From Actinomycetes bacterium (lineage in GTDB: Bacteria; Actinomycetota; Acidimicrobiia; Acidimicrobiales; RAAP-2): a stretch of 64,000 bases of DNA. This document shows positions 33,163-42,251 of this stretch, piece after piece. The stretch is from the NCBI GenBank assembly GCA_021782915.1, contig JAJXUK010000004.1:1-64000 (forward strand). The letters run 5' to 3'. Each line of letters begins with the position of its first letter. Position 1 is the first letter of the stretch. Position numbers and translations under genes: made by a program. Under the pieces are notes generated by a model. The model had not been told where the DNA came from and did not search any database. It saw only the letters and a list, made by a program, of their open reading frames with translations.

Positions 33163-36100
33163 GCGTCCCTCGCGTGCCGGGCCATCGCCTGGCGCTGGGA
33201 ACGGATGCGCACGACGAACTCCAGCGGCTCGAGCCAGCCGAAGCCCATCCACACGATGGCCCACAGAGCGAGGGTGAAGCCGGCCAGGATGCCGTTCCAC
33301 GGGAAGCGGTGCAGCACGAGACGCCCCCGCGCGGCCCCGGTGCCGGACAGGGCGAAACTGGGCGACCACCCGTTGACGATCGCGCGCGTCACCCGCCGAC
33401 CCGCCACGTCCAGCGCGAAGGCGCTGGCCGGGGCCACCGAGGCCACGACCGGTTGACCCGACAGCTTTAGGGGGCCGAACAAGGTGCCCGGCAGCGCCAC
33501 GGGCGCGGGCAGGAACGAGGCGATGTTGCTCTGGCTCGGGTACTCGCTCAGCAGCCCGTGGAACGCGGCGTTGGTGTAGATGGTCACCGATCTCGTGGCC
33601 AGGACGAGGGACAGGTCGCTCTGAGCCGACAGAGCCCCGAGCAGCGCGGCGGATGCCGGGTGCTCGGGGGCGGACTGCAGGCCCGTCAGCTCCGGGGCCG
33701 CGCTGTTCATGACGACGATCGAGGAGACCCCGGCCGCGCCGAGCTGCTCGCCGAGGCGCACGGTCCGCCCCGCCAGGGCGTCGTTGAGCGCCTGAACCAG
33801 CACGGCGGTGGGCCCGGCGCCCGGCGCGGCGAAGAGTGTCGCACCGCCGGGCAGGCCGCTCATCGACGTGGCCGCGGCGAGACCGGGCTCCACCTGAAAG
33901 CCCGCCAGGGGCAGCACGGCGGGATCCCCCAGCCACAGGACGCGATAGCCGGTGTCACCCGTGGGGGCCAGGGCGTTCATGGACGCGCTCACGCTGGTCG
34001 TCGGCAGGTCGAAGCGCCCGCTGCCCGTGGCCAGGACCAGGGGCACGAGCGAGAGCACCAGCAGCGAGATCAGCGCCCCGGCCGCCAGCTGGCGCCATCC
34101 GAAGCCCACCTGGCGCAGATCCTGCTCGATCGCCGCCACGCCGAGGCCGACGAGGGCCGCCAGGCTCACGCCGTAGAGCGCCAGCATCACGTCCACGTCG
34201 GGCGTAAAGGGCCCCATCCAGTGACGCATGCTCAAGGTGGCCAGGATCAGTGACAGCGCACCAATCGCCGCGAAGCGCGAGGCCATCGCGCGACGCTCAT
34301 CGCGCGTCAGGGCCAGGCCGATGAGACCGAGCGCGGGCGCGATCCAGCCCCACCAGCCCGCGCCGAAGGATCCGTCGGCCCCCCGCAGCAGCTGCCAGAA
34401 GTCCGGACCGGACCACGCCCCGCGCGCCAGACCGAAGACCTCCAGGGCGCGCCGGCCCGCCAGGATCGTGTCGAGGCTCAGGGGCGCCAGGAAGACGGCC
34501 AGGGTTCCCAACAGCGCGCCCAGGAGCCGGCCGGGACGCACCCTCGGGCCCACGCCCATGAGCGCGGCGCCCGCCACGATCACGACCAGGGCCACGAGCG
34601 TCGCCGGCGCGAGCGCCGCCATGACGCCGCTGAGCAGCACGACCACCATTCGCTGGCCGGCCGGCGAGCTGCGCCAGCCCGACAGGCCGAAGGCCACCGG
34701 GGGCCCAAAGGGCGTGCGACGGAATCCGGGCACCGCCAGCAGGTCGAAGAGTCGCCTCACCAGGAACGGGAAGCCGGCCACCACCGCCAAGACGTCGATG
34801 CGGCCCTGGTTGATCATGTTCATGCCCAGTGCGCCGCCCAGGTAGGCCAGCACCCCCAGCACTCGCGCGCGATTGGAGACGCGGTCCTTGAGCAGTCGAG
34901 CCACCCCAAACGCCCCAAGGGGCACAGCGCCGATCAGTGCGAGACGCGGGAGGATCCCCATGCGCCCGAACACGAACGTTCCCGCAAAGCCCAGCACGGC
35001 GTATCCCGGCATTCCCGGTGCCGAGGTGCCCACGCCCGTGGAGGACCACGACGCGAAGAAGTGCCGCCACGTCGTCCACCACGAGTCCAGGGGCGTCAAG
35101 CGCCCGATCAGCGGCAGGTGCATCGCGACCAGGTTGCGGGTGCCGAGGCCCCAGAGGATCACCAGGGCGACGAGGGCTACGGCCTGGGCCCGAAACGAGG
35201 AGAGAAAGCGCGAGGGGTGATGAGCCGGGAGCACCTCGCCCACCAACTCGTCGAACTCCTCGGACTCCGCGAAGGCCGCCGCGAAGCCCACTCCAGCCTC
35301 GGGCCCCTCGTCCGGCGGGTTCTCCGGCGCCGGCAGGATGCCGCGCGCCCGGTCGAGCCCCTCGCGCACGAGCGTGACGGAGAAACGGCGCAGTCGAGTG
35401 GCCCCGCCGACCTGCAGGCGATGCAGGTCGTCGTCCGCGAGCACCCGTGTGGCCAGGCGCTCGCGGCGGCGCTGACGGATCCGCTGGCGGTTCGCGAGGA
35501 TCCAGCGCCACGAGCCGGCGATCGCGCCGGCCCGATCGATGTCACGACCCAGCAGGGCGACCATGAACTCCACGGCCTCCAGAACGAGCAGGGCGCTGAG
35601 CGTGGTCGTCGTGTAGCGACGGCCCCAGCCCGTCGCCACGACCAGGAGCTGATGGCGCCGTCGCAGGTCCTGGCGACTGGCGCGCCGAACGCCCTTGGCA
35701 GTGATCGCGCGCTCGCCCCGCGCGATGGACTCACGATGTGCGACGCGCGCCGCCGGAGCCACAACGATGCGCGCGCCGGCCACCTGAGCGCGCCAGCACA
35801 GATCAAGGTCCTCGCCCAGGGCGAGGATCAGTGGGTCGAAGCCTCGCAACGTCACGAAGAGGTCCCGGCGCACCAGGGTCACGCCCCCCGGGGCCACGAA
35901 CACGTCCCGCTCAAAGTCCTGTTGGCCGTGGTCGATCTCTCCGGACTCGACGCGCTCCTGGATGATGCCGAAGCGATCGCAGTTCTGGCCCACGTGCAGC
36001 AGGACCATGGGGTCGTCGTAGTCCACGTACTTCGGTGTCACCACGCCGGCGTTGGTGCGATAGGCCGACGAGACCATCTGAGTGACGGCGTCCGAATCCA

Positions 36101-36389
36101 GGCGCACGTCGTCGTGACAGAACAGCAGGAAGATGGCGCCCTCGACCATCAGGGAGGCCTCATTGCAGGCCACCGCGAAGCCCCGATTCTCCTCGAGCTG
36201 ACGGACGAAGGCCTGCGGAGCCACGGCCGCCACGCGACCCGTGACGTTCTCGTGTTCTCCGTTGGCCACCACCAACACACTCAGTGCCGAGTAGTCCTGG
36301 TCCACCAGCGAGCTGAGCGTGGCTTCCAGTCCTGGCCCGGGCCCAGTGGTGACGACGATGGCTACAACAGCCGGGGCGCGAGTCTCCAT
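33159..36389 (-). CDS. GT2 glycosyltransferase fused to a large membrane domain
   Basis: A 1076-residue protein. Residues 1-~260 are a GT2 domain (AIVVTTGPGPGLEATLSSLVDQDY, HDDVRLDSDAV, GVTLVRRDLFVTLRGFDP, ALGEDLDLCWRAQVAGARI). After a basic linker come about twelve membrane helices from ~residue 390 to ~790, then an extracytoplasmic domain and a last helix near 1045. The domain order suggests a cytoplasmic sugar transfer joined to a GT-C-like exporter or transferase. The family is conserved in actinobacteria beside DUF5719 and manB/manC. TAGCCT at 36405-36400 is a candidate -10, giving a leader of only a few bases. Confidence 0.82.
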   Translation of the reverse strand: METRAPAVVAIVVTTGPGPGLEATLSSLVDQDYSALSVLVVANGEHENVTGRVAAVAPQAFVRQLEENRGFAVACNEASLMVEGAIFLLFCHDDVRLDSDAVTQMVSSAYRTNAGVVTPKYVDYDDPMVLLHVGQNCDRFGIIQERVESGEIDHGQQDFERDVFVAPGGVTLVRRDLFVTLRGFDPLILALGEDLDLCWRAQVAGARIVVAPAARVAHRESIARGERAITAKGVRRASRQDLRRRHQLLVVATGWGRRYTTTTLSALLVLEAVEFMVALLGRDIDRAGAIAGSWRWILANRQRIRQRRRERLATRVLADDDLHRLQVGGATRLRRFSVTLVREGLDRARGILPAPENPPDEGPEAGVGFAAAFAESEEFDELVGEVLPAHHPSRFLSSFRAQAVALVALVILWGLGTRNLVAMHLPLIGRLTPLDSWWTTWRHFFASWSSTGVGTSAPGMPGYAVLGFAGTFVFGRMGILPRLALIGAVPLGAFGVARLLKDRVSNRARVLGVLAYLGGALGMNMINQGRIDVLAVVAGFPFLVRRLFDLLAVPGFRRTPFGPPVAFGLSGWRSSPAGQRMVVVLLSGVMAALAPATLVALVVIVAGAALMGVGPRVRPGRLLGALLGTLAVFLAPLSLDTILAGRRALEVFGLARGAWSGPDFWQLLRGADGSFGAGWWGWIAPALGLIGLALTRDERRAMASRFAAIGALSLILATLSMRHWMGPFTPDVDVMLALYGVSLAALVGLGVAAIEQDLRQVGFGWRQLAAGALISLLVLSLVPLVLATGSGRFDLPTTSVSASMNALAPTGDTGYRVLWLGDPAVLPLAGFQVEPGLAAATSMSGLPGGATLFAAPGAGPTAVLVQALNDALAGRTVRLGEQLGAAGVSSIVVMNSAAPELTGLQSAPEHPASAALLGALSAQSDLSLVLATRSVTIYTNAAFHGLLSEYPSQSNIASFLPAPVALPGTLFGPLKLSGQPVVASVAPASAFALDVAGRRVTRAIVNGWSPSFALSGTGAARGRLVLHRFPWNGILAGFTLALWAIVWMGFGWLEPLEFVVRIRSQRQAMARHARDA

Positions 36390-36440
36390 CAGGAACTCCA
36401 GGCTAGTGTGCGCACCCGCGCGCGACGGGACCGGCGGGGC

Positions 36441-37340
36441 CTACGACGCGTCCGTGCGAGCCTCAATATCCCTGATCACATCGATCAACGACTCTGACAG
36501 GACGAAGTGCGGCTCCCAACCCGTCGCCGCGTGGAGCTTCTCGGCGCTGCCGCGCAGCACCGCCACCTCCGCCGGGCGCAGCAGGGACGCCTCGACGTGC
36601 CAGCTCACCGAGACCCCCACGAGCTCGGCCAGCTGGTGCGCGATATCTGACAACGCCACGTCGTGTGAGCTGGCGATGTTGTAGACCTCACCCGGCGCGC
36701 CGTGCTCGATGAGCAAACGGTACGCGCGTACGACGTCACGCACGTCGCTGTAGTCGCGTCGTACGCTCAGATCGCCCACCGCAATGCTGCTCGCGCCGCT
36801 GGCTCGCGCCTTCAGCAGCCGCTCGGCCAGAGCCGGCACCACGAAGCGTGTCGACTGACCAGGCCCCAGGTGCGGGAACGGCCGCGCGATCAGCACGCCT
36901 TGTCCCTGGTGCGCGGCGCGACGGGCGAAGCCCTCGGCCTCGAGCTTCGATTGGGCGTACGGGCTGACCGGATGTGCGGGGCGCGACTCGAGGACGGGGC
37001 CCTCGTCCTCTCGCGCGGGACCGTAGACATCCGCCGAGGACACGACGAGCACGCGAGCCCCCGGGACGTGGGCGGCCGCCTGGCTGAGCACCGTGGCCGT
37101 TCCCACCGCGTTCACGAGTGAGAAGGCGGCCGGGTCCTGGAAGGACTCGGCCACACTCGAGCGAGCCGCCAGGTGATAGATCGCCTCGGGCTGAGCCGCG
37201 GCCAGCGCCCGGCCGATCTGGTCGGCTCGAGTGACGTCACACTCGGCGTCCACCACCACGACCTCGTCAGCGCATGCGAGCAGGTGCGCCGTCAGGTGCG
37301 TGCCGACGAAGCCTCGGCCCCCCGTGATGAGCGCCTTCAC
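36441..37340 (-). CDS. Extended SDR NDP-sugar epimerase/dehydratase (GDP-mannose branch)
   Basis: A 299-residue Rossmann enzyme with GGRGFVG (7-13) for NAD(P), LAARSSVAESF, VVSSADVYGP and the catalytic Tyr128/Lys132 in SPYAQSK. The sequence (TATVLSQAAA, HPVSPYAQSKLEAEGFAR, RRDYSDVRDVVRAYRLLIE) resembles GDP-mannose 4,6-dehydratase and GDP-4-keto-6-deoxymannose reductase (RMD). With manB and manC in the window, production of a GDP-deoxyhexose is plausible. GTG 37340 overlaps the upstream GT4 stop by 4 bases. Which of the two steps it performs is not clear. Confidence 0.85.
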   Translation of the reverse strand: MKALITGGRGFVGTHLTAHLLACADEVVVVDAECDVTRADQIGRALAAAQPEAIYHLAARSSVAESFQDPAAFSLVNAVGTATVLSQAAAHVPGARVLVVSSADVYGPAREDEGPVLESRPAHPVSPYAQSKLEAEGFARRAAHQGQGVLIARPFPHLGPGQSTRFVVPALAERLLKARASGASSIAVGDLSVRRDYSDVRDVVRAYRLLIEHGAPGEVYNIASSHDVALSDIAHQLAELVGVSVSWHVEASLLRPAEVAVLRGSAEKLHAATGWEPHFVLSESLIDVIRDIEARTDAS

Positions 37341-38428
37341 GATTGACCCCTGGCCAGCTCGTAGGCCTCCAGATGGCGCGCCACGCTGGCCTCCCAGGTG
37401 AAGCTCTGCGCGTGTGCTCGCCCGGCCGCGGCCCGGGCGACGCGCGCGGCGGCGTCGAGCGAGGATGCATGCACGATGGCGGACGCCAGTGACTCGACGT
37501 CGCCCACGTCGCTCAAGAAGGCGTGGCCCCCACTCAGCTCCTCCATGACGGTTCCTCGCGTGGTCACCACGGGCACCCCGCTCGCCAGGGCCTCCAGGAC
37601 CGGCAGGCCAAAGCCCTCCGCTCGCGAGGGATAGGCCATCGCTCTCGCGTGACGCATCAGGCTGACGAGCAGGTCCTCTCCGACGTAGCCGAGGGCACGC
37701 ACGCGCGCGCCCGTCACCTCGACGTCTCCCCAACCCGGCCGACCCGCGACCCACAGCTCGAGCTCGGGAAGCTCTCTCGTCACCAGATCGAACGCCCGCA
37801 AAAGCACGTCGAGGCCCTTGCGCGGCTCGAGGGTGCCGACGAAGAGCACGTACGGCGTCTGCGAGTCCAGGCCCGCCGCCGCCAGGATGCGCTCGTCGTC
37901 GCCTAGCCGGGAGAAGTGCTCCACGTCCACCCCGTGCGGGGCCACGACGACGGGCGCGTGGCCGGCCAGGTGCTCGTCCAGCAGACGGGCCGTGGTGTGA
38001 CTGACGGCAATCAGGGCACGGGCGTGGGTTGCCGAGTACGCGATGGCGCGGCGGAAGTAGGCGACCTTGGTGGGTTCGTGAAACTCCGGATGGGTGAAGA
38101 ACGTCAGATCGTGGATCGTGACCACCGTTGGCGTGCGCCCCCGGCGAGGCATCGTGTAGTGCGGGCCGTGCCAGACATCGGCGGCCCGAGCCGGGGCGCT
38201 GAGTCCCAACGACCACGCCTCGTAGAGCAGTCGCATCCCGCGCGCGCGCGGCACGATGCCGTGGACGCCTGCCCCGTCGAGCTCGCGCCAACGTGCCTCA
38301 TCCCCGCGGCGTGCCACCAGATCCAGCTGATGACCGCTCGCGGGAAGCCGTCGGGCCAGTTCAACGACGTACCGTCCGGCCCCGGTCAGCTGCTCCGGCA
38401 CCGCCGAGACGTCCAGGGCGATCCTCAT
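37337..38428 (-). CDS. GT4 family glycosyltransferase (mannosyltransferase-like)
   Basis: A 363-residue GT-B enzyme. The N-terminal half has the acceptor loop LTGAGRYVVELARRLPASGH; the C-terminal half has the donor-binding VLFVGTLEPRKGLDVLLRAFD, VTGARVRALGYV and the EAEGFGLPVLEALASGVPVV (E-x7-E) signature, written here as SRAEGFGLPVLEALASG. GDP-mannose is a common donor for this branch. ATG 38428 overlaps the upstream stop (ATGA). It belongs to an unbroken run of three GT4 genes. Confidence 0.9.
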   Translation of the reverse strand: MRIALDVSAVPEQLTGAGRYVVELARRLPASGHQLDLVARRGDEARWRELDGAGVHGIVPRARGMRLLYEAWSLGLSAPARAADVWHGPHYTMPRRGRTPTVVTIHDLTFFTHPEFHEPTKVAYFRRAIAYSATHARALIAVSHTTARLLDEHLAGHAPVVVAPHGVDVEHFSRLGDDERILAAAGLDSQTPYVLFVGTLEPRKGLDVLLRAFDLVTRELPELELWVAGRPGWGDVEVTGARVRALGYVGEDLLVSLMRHARAMAYPSRAEGFGLPVLEALASGVPVVTTRGTVMEELSGGHAFLSDVGDVESLASAIVHASSLDAAARVARAAAGRAHAQSFTWEASVARHLEAYELARGQS

Positions 38429-39486
38429 CGCCACCCCGCGAGGTGGTCGCGGGCACAGTTGGCCCACGTGTACTCGCCCACCGACGCGCTGCGACGTGCG
38501 CGCGCCAGGGCGTCGTCCTCCAGGCCCAGCGCGCGCTCCAAACCGTTCGCGATCGACTCGACGTCGAGCGGGTCAACGCGCACCACTTCGGCGTTGTCGA
38601 GCACGCTCGGAACGTCCCGACTGACGACGACGCGGGTGCCGGCGAAGAGCGCTTCCACCGGGGGCAGTCCGAAGCCCTCGGCCAGCGGGACGTAGGCGCA
38701 CACGGCCGCGTCGCGCACCAGGGCCTTGAGCATCGAGCGGCTCTGCGGGCCCAGAACCCGCGCCTGGGCGGTGTCGACCTCGCCCCAGCCCGTCGGTCCG
38801 ACGATCACCAGGGTTCCCAGCGCCTCCGCGCGCGAGCGCGCCACCGCGTGCGCGGTCGCGAGGCGCCCGAGGTTCTTGCGGGGCTCGCGTGTACCCACGT
38901 AGAGGGTGTAGGGCCCGGCCACCCCGTGTGCGCCCAGCAACTCGCGCACCGCGCCCGCATCCGCCACGGGCGTGTCGTCGTCGACGCCCAGGCGCACCGG
39001 GTGCAGGCGTTCGGGTGCCACTCCCAGATCAGCGAGGCGCTGGTCCAAGCCGGGTGCCGTCGTGAACAGGCGCAGGGACGCGCGGCCCAGCACCCGGCGC
39101 AGGCGGGTCTCGTGGAACCGGATACCGCGTCGCGTCGTCGTCTCGGGCTGGTCACGCCAGAGCAGGTCATGCAGCGCCACCGAATGCACGGCGCCGCGGC
39201 GCCCACCGCCAAAGGGGCCCGCCAGCGTCGTCGCGTGCACGACGTCAGCGTCGACGGGCACGCCGAGCGGTGCCAGGGCCCACGCGCGTGTCAGAAGCTG
39301 CGCCGGCAGTGGCGCGTGTAGCTGGGGTACCCCCAGGGACGCGTCGAGCCCTCCACGCGGAGCCAGCGCCCGCACGTCAAGCTCACCACCCAAATCGCGC
39401 AGGCCCTGGAGCAATCCGCGCACGTAACTGGCGATGCCGCCCGGACTGGGGCGAAAGAGCTGGTCAATCGAGACGACGACCTTCAC
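38425..39486 (-). CDS. GT4 family glycosyltransferase
   Basis: A 353-residue GT-B glycosyltransferase paralogous to its neighbour. It has FRPSPGGIASYVRGLLQGLRD at the N terminus, LYVGTREPRKNLGRLATAHA for the donor domain and PLAEGFGLPPVEALFAGTRVVVS as the E-x7-E loop. Soluble or peripherally bound to the inner membrane. The adjacent genes overlap by 4 bases on both sides, which indicates one transcript and coupled translation. Confidence 0.9.
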   Translation of the reverse strand: MKVVVSIDQLFRPSPGGIASYVRGLLQGLRDLGGELDVRALAPRGGLDASLGVPQLHAPLPAQLLTRAWALAPLGVPVDADVVHATTLAGPFGGGRRGAVHSVALHDLLWRDQPETTTRRGIRFHETRLRRVLGRASLRLFTTAPGLDQRLADLGVAPERLHPVRLGVDDDTPVADAGAVRELLGAHGVAGPYTLYVGTREPRKNLGRLATAHAVARSRAEALGTLVIVGPTGWGEVDTAQARVLGPQSRSMLKALVRDAAVCAYVPLAEGFGLPPVEALFAGTRVVVSRDVPSVLDNAEVVRVDPLDVESIANGLERALGLEDDALARARRSASVGEYTWANCARDHLAGWR

Positions 39487-40490
39487 GTCGCCCAGCCTTG
39501 CACGACGCGCCGGTACAGGTCGAGGTAGGCACCCGCCGCGGTCTGCGGTGCGAAGTCGCGCGCCCGGTCCCGGCCGGCCGCGCGAAGGATTGCGCGACGC
39601 GGCTCGTTGAGGGCACTGTCGAGCAGCGCCTCGGCGAGCCGCGCGTTGTCATCGACCAGGATCGCCGCACCGCCGAGCAACTCGCGATTGATTGACGTCG
39701 AGCGCGCCACGGTCGGCACTCCCGCCGCCAGGGCGGCGATCGCGAAGGACGGGAACCGCGCCCCGTCCGACAAGTGCAGCACGCACCGCGCACGCCCCAG
39801 TGCCGTGCGCGCCTCGCGCCGCTCACGCACGAGCACCGGCGCGTTGGTCGCGCGCACGCGGTGCGCGGCGTCCTCGCTCGCCAGGACCACGAGCGGACTG
39901 GCGAGCCGTTGCCCGACGTCCACCAGTTCATCCAGCACGCCCAGGAGACGTTCGATCGCTCCGGTCACGTTGAGAACAAGGTCCGTGCCGTCGGTGGTCT
40001 CTGCGACCACCGGGACCGCCGGAGGCACGACGGCCACCTGGGCTCGGGCGGCTCCCAGAACGTCGAGCACCTCGTGGCTGGCCACGCGGCTCGAGGCCAC
40101 GAGTGTGGCCCCGGCATCCAGCGCGCGACGCAACTGGGCCACGCGCTGGTGGGTGTGCTGCTCACCGCGCAGCGGGCGCAGATCGTCCACGGAGACCACC
40201 AGTGGTATGCGTCGCGTCGGCGGTGTGGCGAGGCCCGCCACGTGCAGCAGGTCGAGTCCGTCCAACGCCCGGTCGAGGACTCGCCCGCGACCGCGGCGCC
40301 AGGCCGGACCCCAGAGGCGCCGACCCGGCAGGCCCCGCTCGCCGGGACCGATCGGGCCCGCACTTCGGTAGCGCACGAGATCGCAGTCTCCCGTCGCGGC
40401 CAGCGCGTCCGCGAGATCATTCATGGAATCGCCGAGGGACTCGAGCGAGCCGTCCAGGTCCAGGCCGACGCGAAGCACGGACTCAGTCAC
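39483..40490 (-). CDS. GT4-like glycosyltransferase, divergent
   Basis: A 335-residue protein with the GT-B outline. The N-terminal half (VGLDLDGSLESLGDSMNDLADALAATGDC) has an unusual acceptor loop, and the donor half has HLSDGARFPSFAIAALAAGVPTVARS in place of the standard E-x7-E loop: the first Glu is replaced (DGARFPSFAIAALAAG). Loss of this Glu could mean altered donor binding or an accessory subunit. GTG 40490 lies within the upstream gene's end (8-base overlap). A later GTG at 40478 is the alternative. Confidence 0.75.
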   Translation of the reverse strand: MTESVLRVGLDLDGSLESLGDSMNDLADALAATGDCDLVRYRSAGPIGPGERGLPGRRLWGPAWRRGRGRVLDRALDGLDLLHVAGLATPPTRRIPLVVSVDDLRPLRGEQHTHQRVAQLRRALDAGATLVASSRVASHEVLDVLGAARAQVAVVPPAVPVVAETTDGTDLVLNVTGAIERLLGVLDELVDVGQRLASPLVVLASEDAAHRVRATNAPVLVRERREARTALGRARCVLHLSDGARFPSFAIAALAAGVPTVARSTSINRELLGGAAILVDDNARLAEALLDSALNEPRRAILRAAGRDRARDFAPQTAAGAYLDLYRRVVQGWAT

Positions 40491-41298
40491 GCGACAGCGC
40501 CCACTGACGCACACGAGTGATCCAGGCGGGCCAGTGCTCGACGGCCCACGGACCGAATGGCACCGTGTTCGTCACGGCGATGCCCAGACCCTCGCGCGCA
40601 TTCAGCAGCAGGAGCGATCCGCTCTGGCCGAAGTGCCCGAAACTCTCAGGGGGCCACCCGCCCATCCAGTGAGCCTTGTCGCCGGCGAGCTCGGGACCCA
40701 TCCCCCACTCGCAGGGCTCAAAGCGTCCGAAGCCGGGCACCACTCCGGACAGCGCCGGCGCATACGGCGTGATCATGCGGTCGCGGGTGCGTCGGCTGAT
40801 CCCATCCGGACGCAGCCAGGCCACCCCCAGAGTCATCAGGTCGCGAGTGGAGCCCTCGACGCCCGCGGCGGGACGACCATTCAGATGCGTTGAGCCCATT
40901 CCCAGCGGGCGGAACACTCGAGCGTCCAGCCACTCGGCTGCCGACTGGTCGCCCACGACGCCGGACACCGCGAGGTCGACGCCGAGGTTCGAGTAGACGC
41001 GTCGCTCGCCCACCGCGCGCACCGGATCGCCCGCCTCAAGACCCAGGCCGCTGGAGTGACTCAACAGGTTGGCCAGCGTCGAGCCAGGCGGGCCCATCGG
41101 CTCCTCCGGGCGGTGCAGTCCCCAGTCGAACTCCACACCCATGGCCAGGGCCACCACCATCTTGGACACCGACGCCCAGCCTCGGGGCTCCTCGAGATCC
41201 CCACAGCCCGCCAGAATCTCGTCTCGACCATCGCGCACGCGGAAGACCACGGCCGCCGGGCGCCCGGGCCAGTCCTCGCACAGCTCTGCCTCATCCAC
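40483..41298 (-). CDS. Beta-lactamase-fold serine hydrolase (class C-like)
   Basis: A 271-residue protein of the serine beta-lactamase/EstB family. The SxxK motif is Ser43-x-x-Lys46 (WASVSK), the YxN motif is Tyr102-Ser-Asn (VYSNLG), and HFGQSG near the C terminus takes the KTG-like place. No signal peptide is seen, so it is probably cytosolic and an esterase or amidase and not a resistance enzyme. It is the first gene of the minus-strand glycan operon. TAGCAT (41312-41307) is 8 bases before its GTG. Confidence 0.85.
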   Translation of the reverse strand: MDEAELCEDWPGRPAAVVFRVRDGRDEILAGCGDLEEPRGWASVSKMVVALAMGVEFDWGLHRPEEPMGPPGSTLANLLSHSSGLGLEAGDPVRAVGERRVYSNLGVDLAVSGVVGDQSAAEWLDARVFRPLGMGSTHLNGRPAAGVEGSTRDLMTLGVAWLRPDGISRRTRDRMITPYAPALSGVVPGFGRFEPCEWGMGPELAGDKAHWMGGWPPESFGHFGQSGSLLLLNAREGLGIAVTNTVPFGPWAVEHWPAWITRVRQWALSRD

Positions 41299-41323
41299 GT
41301 CTGACGATGCTAGTGAGGCCCTC

Positions 41324-41329
41324 TAGAGT
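41324..41329 (+). promoter_or_regulatory. Leaderless-type promoter -10 for cofD-cofE
   Basis: TAGAGT, 7 bases, GTG 41337. A divergent element TAGCAT (41312-41307, minus) serves the hydrolase gene. Confidence 0.5.
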
Positions 41330-41336
41330 CACGTGG

Positions 41337-42251
41337 GTGATCAGCGTCCTGAGCGGTGGCGTGGGTGCGGCGCGCCTGCTACGCGCGCTACAGCGACATC
41401 GCCCCGACGTGGAACTGAGCGCGGTGGTCAACGTGGCCGATGACGTGACGATGCACGGGCTGACCATCTGTCCGGACCTCGACACGATCACCTACACCGT
41501 GGCCGGCCTGAACAACGCCGAGGCCGGCTGGGGGTTGGCCGGCGAGACCTGGCGAGTCATGGAGGAGCTGGAGCGCCTCGGCGGGCTCACGTGGTTCCGT
41601 TTGGGCGATCGGGACCTGGCCACCCACCTCTATCGCACCCAGCGCCTGGGCGACGGGGCCACCAAGTCCGAGGTCGCCCGTGAGCTCGCGGCGCGCCACG
41701 GGCTTCGCATCGAGCTGCTGCCCGTGAGCGACGACCCGGTCGCGACGGTCCTGGAGACCGAGGTCGGCCGATTGAGTTTCCAGGAGTACTTCGTCGCCCA
41801 CCGTCACGATGTTGTGGTTCGAGAGGTTCTCTACGAGGGTGCGCCGGATGCTCGTCTCGGTCTGGGAGCGGAGCGAGCGCTGCGCGATGCGGAGCGCGTC
41901 GTGATCGCGCCGTCGAATCCGATCCTGTCCGTGGGCCCCATCTTGGCCATCGGCCCGGTGCGCGACGTCCTCGCCGAGCGCCGCGACGACGTGGTCGCCG
42001 TCTCGCCCATCATCAACGGCGCGGCGCTCAAGGGCCCGGCCGACCGTCTCCTCGGCGAGATGGGCCTTCCCGTGAGCGTCTTGGGCGTGGCCCAGTACTA
42101 CGCCGGACTCATCGGCACCCTGGTCATCGACGAGGCCGACGCCCACCTGGCGGAATCGGTGCGCGACCTGGGGATCAACTGCGTGGTGAGCACGACGGTG
42201 CTGGCGAACGAGGACAACGCCCGGCGACTGTGTGAGGTGCTGGTCCCGTGA
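41337..42251 (+). CDS. cofD: 2-phospho-L-lactate (or PEP) transferase CofD/FbiA
   Basis: A 304-residue F420 biosynthesis enzyme that moves the phospholactyl or enolpyruvyl group of the guanylylated precursor to Fo. Motifs: SVLSGGVGAARLLRAL, VVNVADDVTMHGLTICPDLDT, GDRDLATHLYRTQRL and VVIAPSNPILSVGPIL. GTG 41337 is the only sensible start; the sequence upstream lacks a ribosome site and fits a leaderless mRNA. The cofE gene overlaps its end by 4 bases. Whether the donor is phospholactyl or phosphoenolpyruvyl guanosine diphosphate cannot be read from the sequence; the actinobacterial route uses PEP. Confidence 0.94.
   Translation: MISVLSGGVGAARLLRALQRHRPDVELSAVVNVADDVTMHGLTICPDLDTITYTVAGLNNAEAGWGLAGETWRVMEELERLGGLTWFRLGDRDLATHLYRTQRLGDGATKSEVARELAARHGLRIELLPVSDDPVATVLETEVGRLSFQEYFVAHRHDVVVREVLYEGAPDARLGLGAERALRDAERVVIAPSNPILSVGPILAIGPVRDVLAERRDDVVAVSPIINGAALKGPADRLLGEMGLPVSVLGVAQYYAGLIGTLVIDEADAHLAESVRDLGINCVVSTTVLANEDNARRLCEVLVP

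Noticed and set aside
40483..41298. Beta-lactamase-fold gene considered as an antibiotic resistance gene
   Set aside because: No signal peptide, HFGQSG in place of KTG, and location in a glycan operon point to an esterase-type hydrolase.
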